Shown here: positions 1 to 8,338 of the stretch, one piece after another
Numbering within the stretch: position 1 is the first letter of the stretch
How the letters are laid out: every line of letters begins with the position of its first letter
Origin: Clostridia bacterium
Lineage (GTDB): Bacteria; CBDUZB01; JAGLHV01
Reading direction: 5' to 3'
Length of the DNA stretch: 37,918 bases
Assembly (NCBI GenBank): GCA_030595925.1
Contig: JAUVLC010000012.1
Coordinates: 1 to 37,918, forward strand
Position numbers and translations under genes: made by a program
The notes under the pieces: generated by a model
Told to the model about the DNA's origin: nothing
Seen by the model: the letters and a program-made list of their open reading frames with translations, nothing else
Database searches by the model: none

Positions 1-108
1 CTCTTTTTAGAAAAGAGGACCACAAAAATTATAAAGAATGCGGCGACCAAATTTTAAGACGTTTTCTAAACGGACTTATTATCCGAAACAGAGGAAAAAA
101 ATAAATCT

Positions 109-414
109 GTCATTCCTGCGAACAGACTGTTTCACAATCAATGTAGTTGCCCAATGAACTTGTACTGAGTGTAATCGAAGTATTGGGCTAATGAATACTT
201 TTTCCGACGGACGTCATAAAGAGATTGTTGAAAAATACAAATTTGGTAGTCGCAAACTTTAGTTTGCGTGAAAACATGGTAATATTTGGTAATAATCAGC
301 AAAAAAATTCGCCGGCTGAAGCCGTCGGCTACCGTTTTTCAACAATCTCTAAATGTCGCCACTACAATTACTTTGAAAATCAGAGTTATGACGCAGTCTG
401 TTCAAGAGAATGAC
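109..414. repeat. MITE-like element, copy A (long imperfect terminal inverted repeats)
   Basis: The outer ends are inverted: gtcattcctgcgaacagact at 109-128 faces the reverse complement of gtcattctcttgaacagact ending at 414. Inside lies a perfect 16-bp inverted repeat, agagattgttgaaaaa at 220-235 and its complement at 335-350. The core carries a REPIN-like pair (245-333). The same arms recur at 4960-5311 and 21900-22095, and the ends recur at 34456-34610, so this is a dispersed family. Small ORFs across it are judged non-coding. Bases 1-108 hold only a 7-bp hairpin at 1-17 and nothing else I recognise. I see no transposase inside, so it would be non-autonomous. Confidence 0.75.
245..333. repeat. 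REPIN-like inverted REP pair nested in MITE copy A
   Basis: Left arm at 245-268 is GGTAG followed by a hairpin (cgcaaactttagtttgcg). Right arm at 311-333 is a GC-rich hairpin followed by CTACC. A GTAG tetranucleotide at the foot of a hairpin, in inverted pairs, is the hallmark of REP sequences recognised by RAYT transposases. The two hairpins differ in sequence, so the pair is diverged or mosaic. Confidence 0.6.
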
Positions 415-446
415 AACAATACATGTCTCTTGTTGCTATTGTTAAT

Positions 447-2279
447 TTACTTTTTTTCTGCTAAAAGAATAATATGCTTTAACTCTTCCTCGTTTTTTGC
501 CCCAAACCATTTATCTTTAAAGTTAGGAGTCTGGGTGACCTGAGCAATAGCAGCTAAAATTTTCAAATGTAAAACACGCTCACCAACAGTACCCACAAGC
601 ACAAAGGCAATATGTACTATTTGATCCTGGGGAAAAATAATCCCTGTTCTTGCCCGAACTAAAAGCAGTTTATCCTCATTTTTTCCTTTAACGAAAATAT
701 GAGGAATAGCCAACCCCTTTGCTATTACAGTGCTGGATTCTCTTTCCCTATCCATAAACTTCTCAAATATCTCTTTAGCACCCAGATTCAGTTCTTTATG
801 TAAAAATTCTGCAATTTCTTTAAAAAAATCTTCCATTTTTATAGGTTCTTTAATATCTAAAACTCTGCTTCCCTCGACAAGTTTACCGAATTTCTCCTCA
901 ATAAGCCCTTCCCGCTTAATAACGATTTCTTTTAATTCGGTAAGCAGATTTCCCGATGCTAATTCTTTATCCTTAGCCACCAGATGTTCTAAAACGTGTA
1001 TGAGTGCTGAGTTTTGCGATGCTCTCTTCTGTGCATAAATTTTATACCAGCAAAATCCCAGCAAAAGAAGGATCATCGTCATAAAAACAATTACCGTTCC
1101 CATTTCTATCAAGAGAAATACGCCCCCCAACACTCCTAAAACTTGCAGATACGGGTAGAACGGAGCATAAAATTTTGGTTTGTAACTCAGGATTTTACTT
1201 TCCCTAAATACAATTAAAGTCAGATTGGCAAAAATATAAAGCAAAATTAACACACTGGAAGCAACCTTGACTAATAAATCCAGTTTTAATATTGTAATAG
1301 ATAAAATCATAAAAAACCCCGTAAAAAGAATAGCTACATACGGAGTTTTAAATCTCTTACTAATTTTTTGAAAAATTGGAGGTAAAAGATTATCTCTGCT
1401 CATCCCCAAAGGGTAGCGGGAAGCGGTCATAATCCCTGCATTAGCAGTTGAAATAAAGGCTAAAAATGCCCCTACGCTTATTATTATTTTTAAAAAATTT
1501 CCTCCGAAAATTCCCGCTGCATCAGATATAGGAGTAACGGTCGTTTTTAAACTTACCGCATCCGAAACTCCTATTGTCACAAAAATAACCACCGCATATA
1601 AAATAGAAGTTATTCCAATAGAAAAAATCATCCCTAAGGGTAACACTCTACCCGGATTCTTTATCTCCTCAGCTAATGCTGCAACCTTAGTCAATCCGCC
1701 GTAAGAGATGAAAACAAAGCTGGTCGTAGCAAACATAGCATTGAATCCATGGCTAAAAAACGGAGAAAAATTTCCAACATCAACCTTTGTCGTACCAAAA
1801 ATAATATACCCCAGAAGTATTCCTATAAGGACTACTACTAAAAATGACTGTAAATTTCCTGCCTCTTTTACACCTATTAAATTTAATATAATAAAAAATA
1901 GACAACAAAAAAGGGCAATAACATTTAAAGGTAAAGGGGTTATTATACTCAAATAAGCACCCATACCCAATAATGCAAAAGAACCTTTTAAACTCAGCGA
2001 AAACCACGTACAAAAACCAGCGATAGTCCCGAAAAGAGGCCCAAATCCTCTCATTATATAAAAATAATCACCCCCTGCTTTGGGCATAGCAGTTGTCAGT
2101 TCTGCCATACTTAAAAGTGTAGGAAGACAAAATATTCCGGCTATAGCATAAGAAAGAATTACTGAAGGACCTGCCTTAGCAAATGCTAAACCCGGCAAAA
2201 TAAACAACCCGGAACTAATCATTGCCCCTGTCGCAATACAGAAAACATTTAAAAGAGTCAGTTCTTTTTTTAATTCCAT
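447..2279 (-). CDS. APC-superfamily amino acid permease fused to a C-terminal PTS EIIA domain
   Basis: Residues 1 to about 425 are a multi-spanning inner-membrane permease (roughly 12 helices). The first helix carries the APC signature region ATGAMISSGLFILPG, as in amino acid/polyamine transporters. A charged linker follows, and residues of about 475-610 form a fructose/nitrogen-type EIIA domain with the phosphoacceptor motif GLAIPH; the histidine is residue 527 (codon 699-701). Plain APC permeases are 430-500 aa, so the extra length is this domain. The likely role is amino acid import tuned by PTS phosphorylation. No other PTS gene is in the window. There is no clear Shine-Dalgarno site. The start lies 22 bp from a transposable element whose end may supply its promoter. 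The substrate is not predictable. Confidence 0.88.
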   Translation of the reverse strand: MELKKELTLLNVFCIATGAMISSGLFILPGLAFAKAGPSVILSYAIAGIFCLPTLLSMAELTTAMPKAGGDYFYIMRGFGPLFGTIAGFCTWFSLSLKGSFALLGMGAYLSIITPLPLNVIALFCCLFFIILNLIGVKEAGNLQSFLVVVLIGILLGYIIFGTTKVDVGNFSPFFSHGFNAMFATTSFVFISYGGLTKVAALAEEIKNPGRVLPLGMIFSIGITSILYAVVIFVTIGVSDAVSLKTTVTPISDAAGIFGGNFLKIIISVGAFLAFISTANAGIMTASRYPLGMSRDNLLPPIFQKISKRFKTPYVAILFTGFFMILSITILKLDLLVKVASSVLILLYIFANLTLIVFRESKILSYKPKFYAPFYPYLQVLGVLGGVFLLIEMGTVIVFMTMILLLLGFCWYKIYAQKRASQNSALIHVLEHLVAKDKELASGNLLTELKEIVIKREGLIEEKFGKLVEGSRVLDIKEPIKMEDFFKEIAEFLHKELNLGAKEIFEKFMDRERESSTVIAKGLAIPHIFVKGKNEDKLLLVRARTGIIFPQDQIVHIAFVLVGTVGERVLHLKILAAIAQVTQTPNFKDKWFGAKNEEELKHIILLAEKK

Positions 2280-2294
2280 TTCTTTGCCCTAGCC

Positions 2295-2322
2295 CCTATA
2301 GGGGACGTTGTCAAGATGTCAA
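2295..2322 (-). promoter_or_regulatory. Possible hybrid promoter for the permease gene, -35 inside the element's inverted repeat
   Basis: On the minus strand TTGACA (2317-2322) sits 16 bp upstream of TATAGG (2295-2300). The -35 is inside the transposable element's terminal repeat and the -10 is in flanking DNA. The predicted transcript would start about 10 nt before the permease ATG. A 12-bp palindrome, cccctatagggg, spans 2293-2304 across the boundary. Confidence 0.4.
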
Positions 2323-3315
2323 GTTATAGTTTCCATTTTTAACAAGTTTCTCCCCTTTTGCTACTAATAATGATACTGCCTGCCGGCTTATCCCCAGTTC
2401 TTTCCCTATCTCTACTCCACTGAATCCAAGTTTTTGTTTGCCCCAATATGCTACCAACTCTTTAGCATAAGCAACTGAATTATTTTTCCCTTTCTTCTTT
2501 ATATCTTCCCTTTTAATTGAAAACATTTGACATACATGTTTTATTAGTTTATCAATATTCCATCCTTCCCGTCTCATCTTCTCCTTTTTATTAAACTCTT
2601 CTTCCCATTCTTTTAACGCCTGAGTTACAAATTCTCCATCTCCTAATATTCGTTCATCTCCCTGCCATCTTGTTTTCATTTTTCTTAATATCTGTATGCC
2701 CGACCATCCACCGGCACTGCGCTTTAGTCCCCCCCCAATCAAATCTGCCCGCCGCCCCATCTTCCGTCCATCTTCTATAAAACTCAGATAATTTTTACGC
2801 GCTGCTTCTTTTTTCTCCCCAAAGAGTGAAAGTACTTCCTCCACAATGTACCAGTCTTTTTTAGTTGTTCCCACAATATCTGAATGCCCTGTCCAAAGAT
2901 AATTATTCAATTCTGCTATGGTCATGACCACACCACTGCGTAATGGATTAAGATGGATATATCTTACTAACTCTTTAAAATAGACATCTTCCTGACACAA
3001 TATTGACTTATACCTATTTTGCACTAAATACCCGACCCTGTGATGCCTCCTATTAAAATAGCCCACATAGCCACTCATCAATCTACGCATAAAATCACTA
3101 ATTGGTTTTTTGCCACTTTGAATTAATAAGTGAAAATGGTTATACATAAGAGCCCATGCATAGCAACGACTACCAGTTTTTGCCAATGCTTTTGCTAATC
3201 TTTGTAAAAATTCTTTTCTATCGGCATCATCAATAAATATTGCTCGTCGTTCTATACCACGCACTATTATATGATACAATGCTCCCGGTAATTCTAATCT
3301 TCTATTTCTTGGCAT
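2311..3315 (-). CDS. Y1_Tnp (IS200-like/RAYT-type) transposase with C-terminal helix-turn-helix
   Basis: The N-terminal third is a Y1 HUH single-strand nuclease. The metal-binding motif is NHFHLLI (H60, H62), and the candidate nucleophile is Y119 in VRYIHLNPLRSG, the usual RAYT-type context. The family core is about 150-200 aa. Here an extra C-terminal part (about 255-334) has a DnaA/HTH-like stretch ending ELGISRQAVSLLVAKGEKLV, probably DNA binding. The stop codon and the last four sense codons (NLTS) lie within the element's inverted repeat. The gene has a strong promoter so close that the mRNA may be leaderless, and no Shine-Dalgarno site precedes the ATG. Confidence 0.88.
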   Translation of the reverse strand: MPRNRRLELPGALYHIIVRGIERRAIFIDDADRKEFLQRLAKALAKTGSRCYAWALMYNHFHLLIQSGKKPISDFMRRLMSGYVGYFNRRHHRVGYLVQNRYKSILCQEDVYFKELVRYIHLNPLRSGVVMTIAELNNYLWTGHSDIVGTTKKDWYIVEEVLSLFGEKKEAARKNYLSFIEDGRKMGRRADLIGGGLKRSAGGWSGIQILRKMKTRWQGDERILGDGEFVTQALKEWEEEFNKKEKMRREGWNIDKLIKHVCQMFSIKREDIKKKGKNNSVAYAKELVAYWGKQKLGFSGVEIGKELGISRQAVSLLVAKGEKLVKNGNYNLTS

Positions 3316-3321
3316 ATGCTT

Positions 3322-3350
3322 ATCTTATCAAATACTTTCTTTCTTGTCAA
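3322..3350 (-). promoter_or_regulatory. Strong promoter for the transposase, predicted leaderless transcript
   Basis: Minus strand: TTGACA (3345-3350), a 17-bp spacer, then TAAGAT (3322-3327). The -10 ends 6 nt before the ATG, so the expected start of transcription is at or next to the A of the ATG (3315). Confidence 0.6.
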
Positions 3351-3394
3351 CATCTAACAACTTGACATCTTGACAACGTCCCCCATTATCCGTC

Positions 3395-4846
3395 TTATCC
3401 TTTGATTACTCCTAAGGGTTTTAGGCGGGCTACTTTTTTGGAAATACCTGCCTGATGGCAAACATTAACTACTGAATCTACATCCTTATAGGCAAGCGGG
3501 GCCTCCTCGGCTAATGTTTTAATTTTTCTTGCCCGAACAACAATTCCCTTTTCTGCCAGCTGCTGTTGTAATTTATGTCCGGAAACCTGCTTTAAAGCCT
3601 GGGTCCTGCTCATCACCCGGCCGCTTCCATGGCAGGTGCTTCCCCATGTTTGTTCCATCGCCGTTTGCGTTCCTACTAAAACAAAAGAATGCGTACCCAT
3701 TGTTCCCGGGATAAGCACGGGCTGACCGACCTTTTTATAAACATCAGGCAAATCCTGATGTCCTGCGGGTAATGCCCTGGTTGCTCCTTTGCGATGAACA
3801 CACAATTTTTTCTTTCGTCCATCTACTAAATGCTCTTCAATTTTTCCAATATTATGAGCTACATCATAAACTAATTCCATCCCTAAATCCCGCATCGACG
3901 ACCCTAACACATGCTGAAATGTTTCCCTCGTCCAATGGGTTATACATTGTCTGTTAGCCCAGGCATAGTTGGCTGCGGCTGACATTGCCTGAAAATAATT
4001 TATTCCCTCCGGAGATTTTAAAGGAGCACAGGCAAGCTGACGATCAGGTAATTTAATCCCATATTTTCGTACTGCCTCATTCATCACCCTTAAATAATCA
4101 TCACAAACCTGATAACCTAAACCTCGTGAACCCGTATGAATCATTATCACAACCTGACCTTCTTCCAAACCAAAATCCCGGGCAAGAGCAGGTTCATAAA
4201 CTTGATCAACCACCTGAATTTCCAGAAAGTGGTTTCCCGCGCCTAACGTTCCTAACTGTTCCCTTCCTCTTTCCAGAGCCCGCTGACTCACCTTGCCGGC
4301 GTCGGCACTTTGCATACATCCGTTATTTTCGGTATGTTCAATATCTGCTTGTTCTCCCATACCTCTATCTACCACCCATTTAGCTCCTTTTTGCAAAACC
4401 TTGCTTACTTCCTGTTTATTAAGTTTTATTCTGCCGGTAAATCCCACCCCACTGGGAATATTATTGAATAAAGCAAAAATCAAATCCGATAATTTATTCT
4501 GAATATCTTTCTGAACTAAATTAGTTCTTATTAAGCGGACTCCACAATTAATATCGTAGCCAATCCCACCCGGAGAAATAACCCCTGTTTCATAATCCAT
4601 TGCCGCCACGCCGCCGATACAAAACCCATATCCCCAATGGATATCAGGCATAGCCAAAGAATATTTAACAATACCGGGCAAAGCGGCGACATTAATTACC
4701 TGCTGGGGTGCCTTATCCCGGCAAATAGATTTTAGCAATTTTTTATCGGCATAAATTATCCCTTTTACCCGCATACCATCTCTTTGAGGGATAAGCCATT
4801 TATATTTTCCGACTTCTTCTAATCCGTCTATCAATTCGTTGGTCAT
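3395..4846 (-). CDS. rtcB: RtcB RNA-splicing ligase (tRNA/RNA 3'-phosphate ligase)
   Basis: RtcB is a GTP- and Mn2+-dependent cytosolic ligase that joins 2',3'-cyclic phosphate or 3'-phosphate RNA ends to 5'-OH ends. The 483 aa match the family's length. Visible ligands are D98 and C101 in GYDINCG, H206 in GAGNHFLE, H237 in IHTGSRG and H331 in DVAHN. The guanylylated histidine is H406 in CHGSGRVMSR, where the usual motif is HGAGR. No archease or RtcA gene is nearby. The ATG is preceded at about 12 nt by a purine-rich AGGAGGGGGG. A transposable element lies 11 bp beyond its stop. The gene probably serves RNA repair; its native substrate is unknown. Confidence 0.95.
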   Translation of the reverse strand: MTNELIDGLEEVGKYKWLIPQRDGMRVKGIIYADKKLLKSICRDKAPQQVINVAALPGIVKYSLAMPDIHWGYGFCIGGVAAMDYETGVISPGGIGYDINCGVRLIRTNLVQKDIQNKLSDLIFALFNNIPSGVGFTGRIKLNKQEVSKVLQKGAKWVVDRGMGEQADIEHTENNGCMQSADAGKVSQRALERGREQLGTLGAGNHFLEIQVVDQVYEPALARDFGLEEGQVVIMIHTGSRGLGYQVCDDYLRVMNEAVRKYGIKLPDRQLACAPLKSPEGINYFQAMSAAANYAWANRQCITHWTRETFQHVLGSSMRDLGMELVYDVAHNIGKIEEHLVDGRKKKLCVHRKGATRALPAGHQDLPDVYKKVGQPVLIPGTMGTHSFVLVGTQTAMEQTWGSTCHGSGRVMSRTQALKQVSGHKLQQQLAEKGIVVRARKIKTLAEEAPLAYKDVDSVVNVCHQAGISKKVARLKPLGVIKG

Positions 4847-4873
4847 CAGTTTATTATTCCCCCCTCCTCTTAA

Positions 4874-4894
4874 TCTCCTCCCTCAAGGGGAGGA
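4874..4894. other. GC-rich hairpin in the rtcB leader
   Basis: The sequence ctcctcccTCAAgggaggag-type hairpin (8-bp stem) lies about 28 bp upstream of the rtcB ATG. On the minus strand it is not followed by a U-tract, so it is not a simple terminator. Its anti-SD-like strand could pair with the adjacent AGGAGG ribosome site. Confidence 0.4.
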
Positions 4895-4921
4895 GAAATA
4901 AAAAAACAAACAAGTTTTTTG

Positions 4922-4953
4922 TGAACCTATCCGCAACAAGCCACGGAGTATCA
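4922..4953. repeat. 32-bp direct repeat flanking MITE copy B (left copy)
   Basis: Begins tgaacctatccgcaac. It matches 5401-5432 in the same orientation at 24 of 32 positions, including the shared end agtatca. The two copies bracket the MITE copy at 4960-5311. Confidence 0.5.
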
Positions 4954-4959
4954 ATCAAT

Positions 4960-5311
4960 GTCACTCCTGCGAAAGCAAGAATCTATTCCTGTAGATTCTC
5001 TCTTTCCAGACTGTGTTATAATAAATGTAATTGCCCAATAAACTTGTGCTGAGTGTAATTGAAGTATGGGGCTAATGAACACTTTTTCCGACGGGTGTCC
5101 TAAAGAGATTGTTGAAAAAAGCCTTTTTGTCTCTGTCATTGCAAGCCCTAAGGGCGCGGCAATCTTATTCTTCGACGATAACGACGAGATTACTTCGTCG
5201 CTTTGCTCCTCGCAACGACACCTTAAAAGAGTTTTTCAACAATTTCTAAATGTCGCCACTACAATTGCTCTGAAACTCAGAGTTATGAGACAGTTTGTTT
5301 GCAGAAATGAC
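4960..5311. repeat. MITE-like element, copy B, carrying a nested second repeat
   Basis: It has the same architecture as 109-414. The left arm runs through ccagactgtgttataataaa and tgggg-ctaatgaacac; the inner repeat agagattgttgaaaaa is at 5104-5119 and its complement, with one mismatch, at 5232-5247. The right arm reads aatgtcgccactacaattgc and ends cagtttgtttgcagaaatgac. The left arm also contains extra sequence with a tattcctgtagattct stretch absent from copy A. A separate repeat (5135-5222) sits in its core. Confidence 0.72.
5135..5222. repeat. Nested short inverted-repeat element (tgtcattgc...gcaacgaca type)
   Basis: It starts tgtcattgcaagccctaagg and ends ctcctcgcaacgaca, so its ends are inverted and its middle is partly self-complementary. 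It resembles a small GC-richer palindromic element I know from many bacterial genomes. It lies exactly between the inner inverted repeats of MITE copy B. Confidence 0.55.
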
Positions 5312-5348
5312 GCCTCAAAAAATGGAGTTGTAACACAGTCTGAACAGT

Positions 5349-5393
5349 AAAAAAAAACCTGAATTATCGCAAAAAACGATTTTTCAGGTTTTT
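5349..5393. terminator. Rho-independent terminator of the glycosidase cluster (probably bidirectional)
   Basis: The stem aaaaacctgaa / ttcaggttttt (5353-5363 with 5383-5393) has an inner atcg/cgat pairing. On the minus strand the hairpin is followed by a run of nine T. It lies about 145 bp beyond the GH35 stop. Confidence 0.75.
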
Positions 5394-5400
5394 CTATTAA

Positions 5401-5432
5401 TGAACTACCCCACAAGAAACCACGAAGTATCA
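5401..5432. repeat. 32-bp direct repeat flanking MITE copy B (right copy)
   Basis: Partner of 4922-4953 (24 of 32 identical), beginning tgaactaccccacaag. It lies just beyond the terminator. Confidence 0.5.
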
Positions 5433-5469
5433 TATTCTTCCCCTCACTCTATCGCTCTTCCCGGACAAA

Positions 5470-5497
5470 AAGAGCACCCTGTAAACAAACTACAGGG
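5470..5497 (-). terminator. Second terminator-like hairpin after the GH35 gene
   Basis: The stem ccctgta (5477-5483) pairs with tacaggg (5491-5497). On the minus strand it is followed by tgctcttttt. It is weaker than the hairpin at 5349-5393, and together they would form tandem terminators. Confidence 0.5.
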
Positions 5498-5536
5498 AAT
5501 TATAAAATTAAAAAACGGTAAAAAACAAAAGATTTT

Positions 5537-8338
5537 TTAGCTTATGCAAATTTTAACATCCACTTCTTTTGCTTCAAAAAAATCCTCTATTTCCGGTTCT
5601 TTTAAATAAGGGGGTTTAAATTCACTGGGTTTAAACTGATTAAACCCAGGACCTTCTAAAACAAAACTAAAAAGATTATCTTCTTTTAACATTGGTTCTG
5701 GTATATAAAATTTATGCTGCGGCCCGATATTTTCATATTTTCCTAATAATTTCCCATTAAGATAAATAATCATTCTTTCCGCAGCTTCGGATATATATAA
5801 ACCCAGGGGTGCTGTCCACCCTTTCTCTTTTTCAAATTTAACCCGTTGTCTAATCCAAACCAGATCCCCCATATCTTTGTGAAAAATATATTTTTCTCCA
5901 CGGGGGACTCTAACCCATCGGCTATCATCAAATTCATCTTTAGCAAATCCTTTGATTACTCCTCCCAGTTTTAAACGCACACGAAAACTTTTTATTTCCT
6001 TTTCCCATTCCTCATCATTTACCTTGCCACAAATTAACACCGGTTTCTTAATACCGCTTTTTTTATGGATGGGCCCCTCTGCAGGGTGTCCCTTGGTATG
6101 ATAGGCATTTTCATACCTAACCGCCAGAATATTTTTCCCCTGCCGAAATTTCCCCGGGACTTCAATTTTTTCCTCTCCAATTCCTTTCCACAAAAATTCT
6201 CCGTTTAAATATACATAAGCCCGGTCAACTCCCCCTGTGTCAAAAACAATTAAGGCATCTTCTATTTCGTCTGAAATTGTAAAGTCTGTCCGATACCAAA
6301 CAAATCCATGGTCTGCCATACTAATATCTTCCAGAGCTACGGGTTCAGGTAATAATTTCCAATTGCTGTCGTCATAATCAAATTCTTTTTCTTTATTATC
6401 CGGTAAAACATAACAAAACTCATCTTTTTTGATACTCACCGCTTTTTCTTTTTTCACTTTTACCACAAAAGAAACACATGAAAAAGTTTTATCCCATTTA
6501 AAAGAAACGGATTTTCCTTCTATCAACACTTTATTCGGTTTTGACGGCAAAAATATTAAATTATTATTTGTCGTACCGTTTAAAACCTGCAAACGCAAAT
6601 TTAAATCTTTTTTGGACCGGCCACTATCAACAAGGCAATAGGCCTGAGAAATTAAAATACTTTCCTTTGAACCCGGCCAGGTATTCCGTGCCCCTTCAAA
6701 ATCAAGAATTACTATTATTGCCCCTTCCAATTCTACCATTTGGATATCTTTGTGAACATAGGATAAATAAAGCACTTGGTCCTGTAATTTATGTTTTATT
6801 TTTCCCTTTATTGTTTTAGGAGTGCGTTTTATCCCACGAATAACTACTTCCCCTTTTCTTCCCTTCGTCCCATATAAAAATAATATTTGATTTTTACCTA
6901 TTTGCTTAGAAGTTAAAATCTCCGAAGTTGAATATTGGATAACTAAATCAGTCTTAGGAATCTTTACTTCTATGGGCAGCAAATAAGCTGTTTCCTTCGG
7001 AATGAACAATTTTCCTTCTCTGGGTAACAATCGTTCTTTTTGGGTTCCCGGAACTTTATAACTAATCACTAAGTTTTTATCGGAATTTTCCGTATTTCTG
7101 ACTAACAACAAACCGGAAGATTTATTTGCTTTTTCCAAAACCATTACTTTTTCATAAACTTCAGCAAATTCCCCACCGGAAAATACTTCATTTTCCTTTA
7201 TTACATGCGTTCCCTCTACCCCCTGAACAATTCTTGCTCCGCCAATAACCTCTTCCGTTTCTACAAAAAGTTTGGGAAACGCTTTTAAAAACATTGCGGT
7301 TGATTTCAAATCATAATATTTTTCACTTAATTGACCCCATTCCCGAATAGGAGAACAACCAAAATCATAACTGGTTACAGAACCAATCGCCTCCATGCTT
7401 CCACTACCCCGGGCATCCCCGCGGCAACCCCAATAAGGAAAAGTTGTTCCGCCGACAAACATAAAGACATTAAGCAAACAGGCATTGCGTGCCAGCACAT
7501 TACGCACAATGGCATTGGTTAAGGAAGAGGGCACATTATATATGGGCTGTCCGAATTGAGCAAACCATCCCCCCTGAAGTTCAAAAATACAAACAGGTTT
7601 ATCAGGCTGTCCTTTTTTTGCCTGCTTGATTTTTTTATCAAAATCATCGAATTCCCACATCCACAACCAGGGAATATTAGGATAAAAAGTTCTGGTTTCA
7701 ATAATCTCTGTCCCGTGAATAAAACAAGCTTCGTTAGTAAAAGCAGGAACATCTATTCCAGCCATTCTTGTATATTTCAAAAGAGACATTAAGTACTTTT
7801 TGGCATCTTCCCTGGTAATAGTAACATCTCTTTGCTGTTCAATTAAATGATCATACTCATTTTCTATCTGGAAAAGAATTACCGGCCCTCCGGAATTGGT
7901 AATTAAATAGGGCTTAATCACCCTCCCCACTTCTTTATACCATTTCTCTACATAAGAAAGAGCCTCATCATCTAAAAATCTCAACTTTAGATTTTTAGGT
8001 AATATCCAATGAGGAAACCCACCGTTGTCCCATTCGGCACAAATATAGGGACCCGGCTTCATGGCAACATAAAAATTATATTTTTTACAAAGATCCAGGA
8101 ATTTACTTAAATCATGATCCCCTTCCCAATTATAAACCCCTTCTTCGGGTTCATGCCAATTCCATGGAATATAGGCTGAAATGAAATTTAATCCTGCCTG
8201 TTTCATCTTTTTTAGCCGCTCATCCCACAATTCATGCGGTACCCGAAAATAATGAAATTCACCTCCGAAAAGAATTACTCTTTTTCCTTTAATAATAAAA
8301 CTTTGTGCATCAAAATCAATTATTTTTTTTCTTTCCAT
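5537..8338 (-). CDS. Glycoside hydrolase family 35 beta-galactosidase
   Basis: It releases terminal beta-galactosyl (or related) residues. The N-terminal TIM barrel opens with GGEFHYFRVP, followed by IPWNWHEPEEG and GPYICAEWDNGGFP, all GH35 hallmarks. The acid/base is E161 in FQIENEY; the nucleophile is probably E253 in IFELQGGWF. The remainder (about 420-933) consists of beta-sandwich/jelly-roll modules, including WYRTDF and DRAYVYLNGE, typical of large GH35 enzymes. No signal peptide is seen, so it is probably cytoplasmic. Its ATG directly abuts the TAA of the upstream glycosidase gene, implying translational coupling. Two terminator-like hairpins follow it. GH35 also includes exo-beta-glucosaminidases, so the sugar is not certain. 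Confidence 0.9.
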   Translation of the reverse strand: MERKKIIDFDAQSFIIKGKRVILFGGEFHYFRVPHELWDERLKKMKQAGLNFISAYIPWNWHEPEEGVYNWEGDHDLSKFLDLCKKYNFYVAMKPGPYICAEWDNGGFPHWILPKNLKLRFLDDEALSYVEKWYKEVGRVIKPYLITNSGGPVILFQIENEYDHLIEQQRDVTITREDAKKYLMSLLKYTRMAGIDVPAFTNEACFIHGTEIIETRTFYPNIPWLWMWEFDDFDKKIKQAKKGQPDKPVCIFELQGGWFAQFGQPIYNVPSSLTNAIVRNVLARNACLLNVFMFVGGTTFPYWGCRGDARGSGSMEAIGSVTSYDFGCSPIREWGQLSEKYYDLKSTAMFLKAFPKLFVETEEVIGGARIVQGVEGTHVIKENEVFSGGEFAEVYEKVMVLEKANKSSGLLLVRNTENSDKNLVISYKVPGTQKERLLPREGKLFIPKETAYLLPIEVKIPKTDLVIQYSTSEILTSKQIGKNQILFLYGTKGRKGEVVIRGIKRTPKTIKGKIKHKLQDQVLYLSYVHKDIQMVELEGAIIVILDFEGARNTWPGSKESILISQAYCLVDSGRSKKDLNLRLQVLNGTTNNNLIFLPSKPNKVLIEGKSVSFKWDKTFSCVSFVVKVKKEKAVSIKKDEFCYVLPDNKEKEFDYDDSNWKLLPEPVALEDISMADHGFVWYRTDFTISDEIEDALIVFDTGGVDRAYVYLNGEFLWKGIGEEKIEVPGKFRQGKNILAVRYENAYHTKGHPAEGPIHKKSGIKKPVLICGKVNDEEWEKEIKSFRVRLKLGGVIKGFAKDEFDDSRWVRVPRGEKYIFHKDMGDLVWIRQRVKFEKEKGWTAPLGLYISEAAERMIIYLNGKLLGKYENIGPQHKFYIPEPMLKEDNLFSFVLEGPGFNQFKPSEFKPPYLKEPEIEDFFEAKEVDVKICIS

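Larger units (their letters stand above)
2301..3383 (-). mobile_element. Complete 1.08-kb Y1 (HUH) transposase element with perfect 25-bp inverted ends
   Basis: The 25 bases at 2301-2325 (starting ggggacgttgtcaagatgtc) are perfectly repeated in inverse at 3359-3383. One Y1 transposase gene lies between them and its last codons fall inside the left repeat. The element sits between rtcB (stop 11 bp away) and the permease gene (start 21 bp away). No target duplication is evident, as expected for HUH transposition. Perfect identity of the ends suggests recent activity. This end type differs from the GTAG hairpins of the RAYT element at 14099-14744. Confidence 0.8.

Noticed and set aside
225-413. 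Small plus-strand ORF in the left flank
   Set aside because: It lies wholly within MITE copy A, has no ribosome site and reflects repeat sequence.
5066-5350. Plus-strand ORF of 94 codons
   Set aside because: It is built from MITE copy B and the nested palindromic repeat; the same arms are non-coding in other copies.
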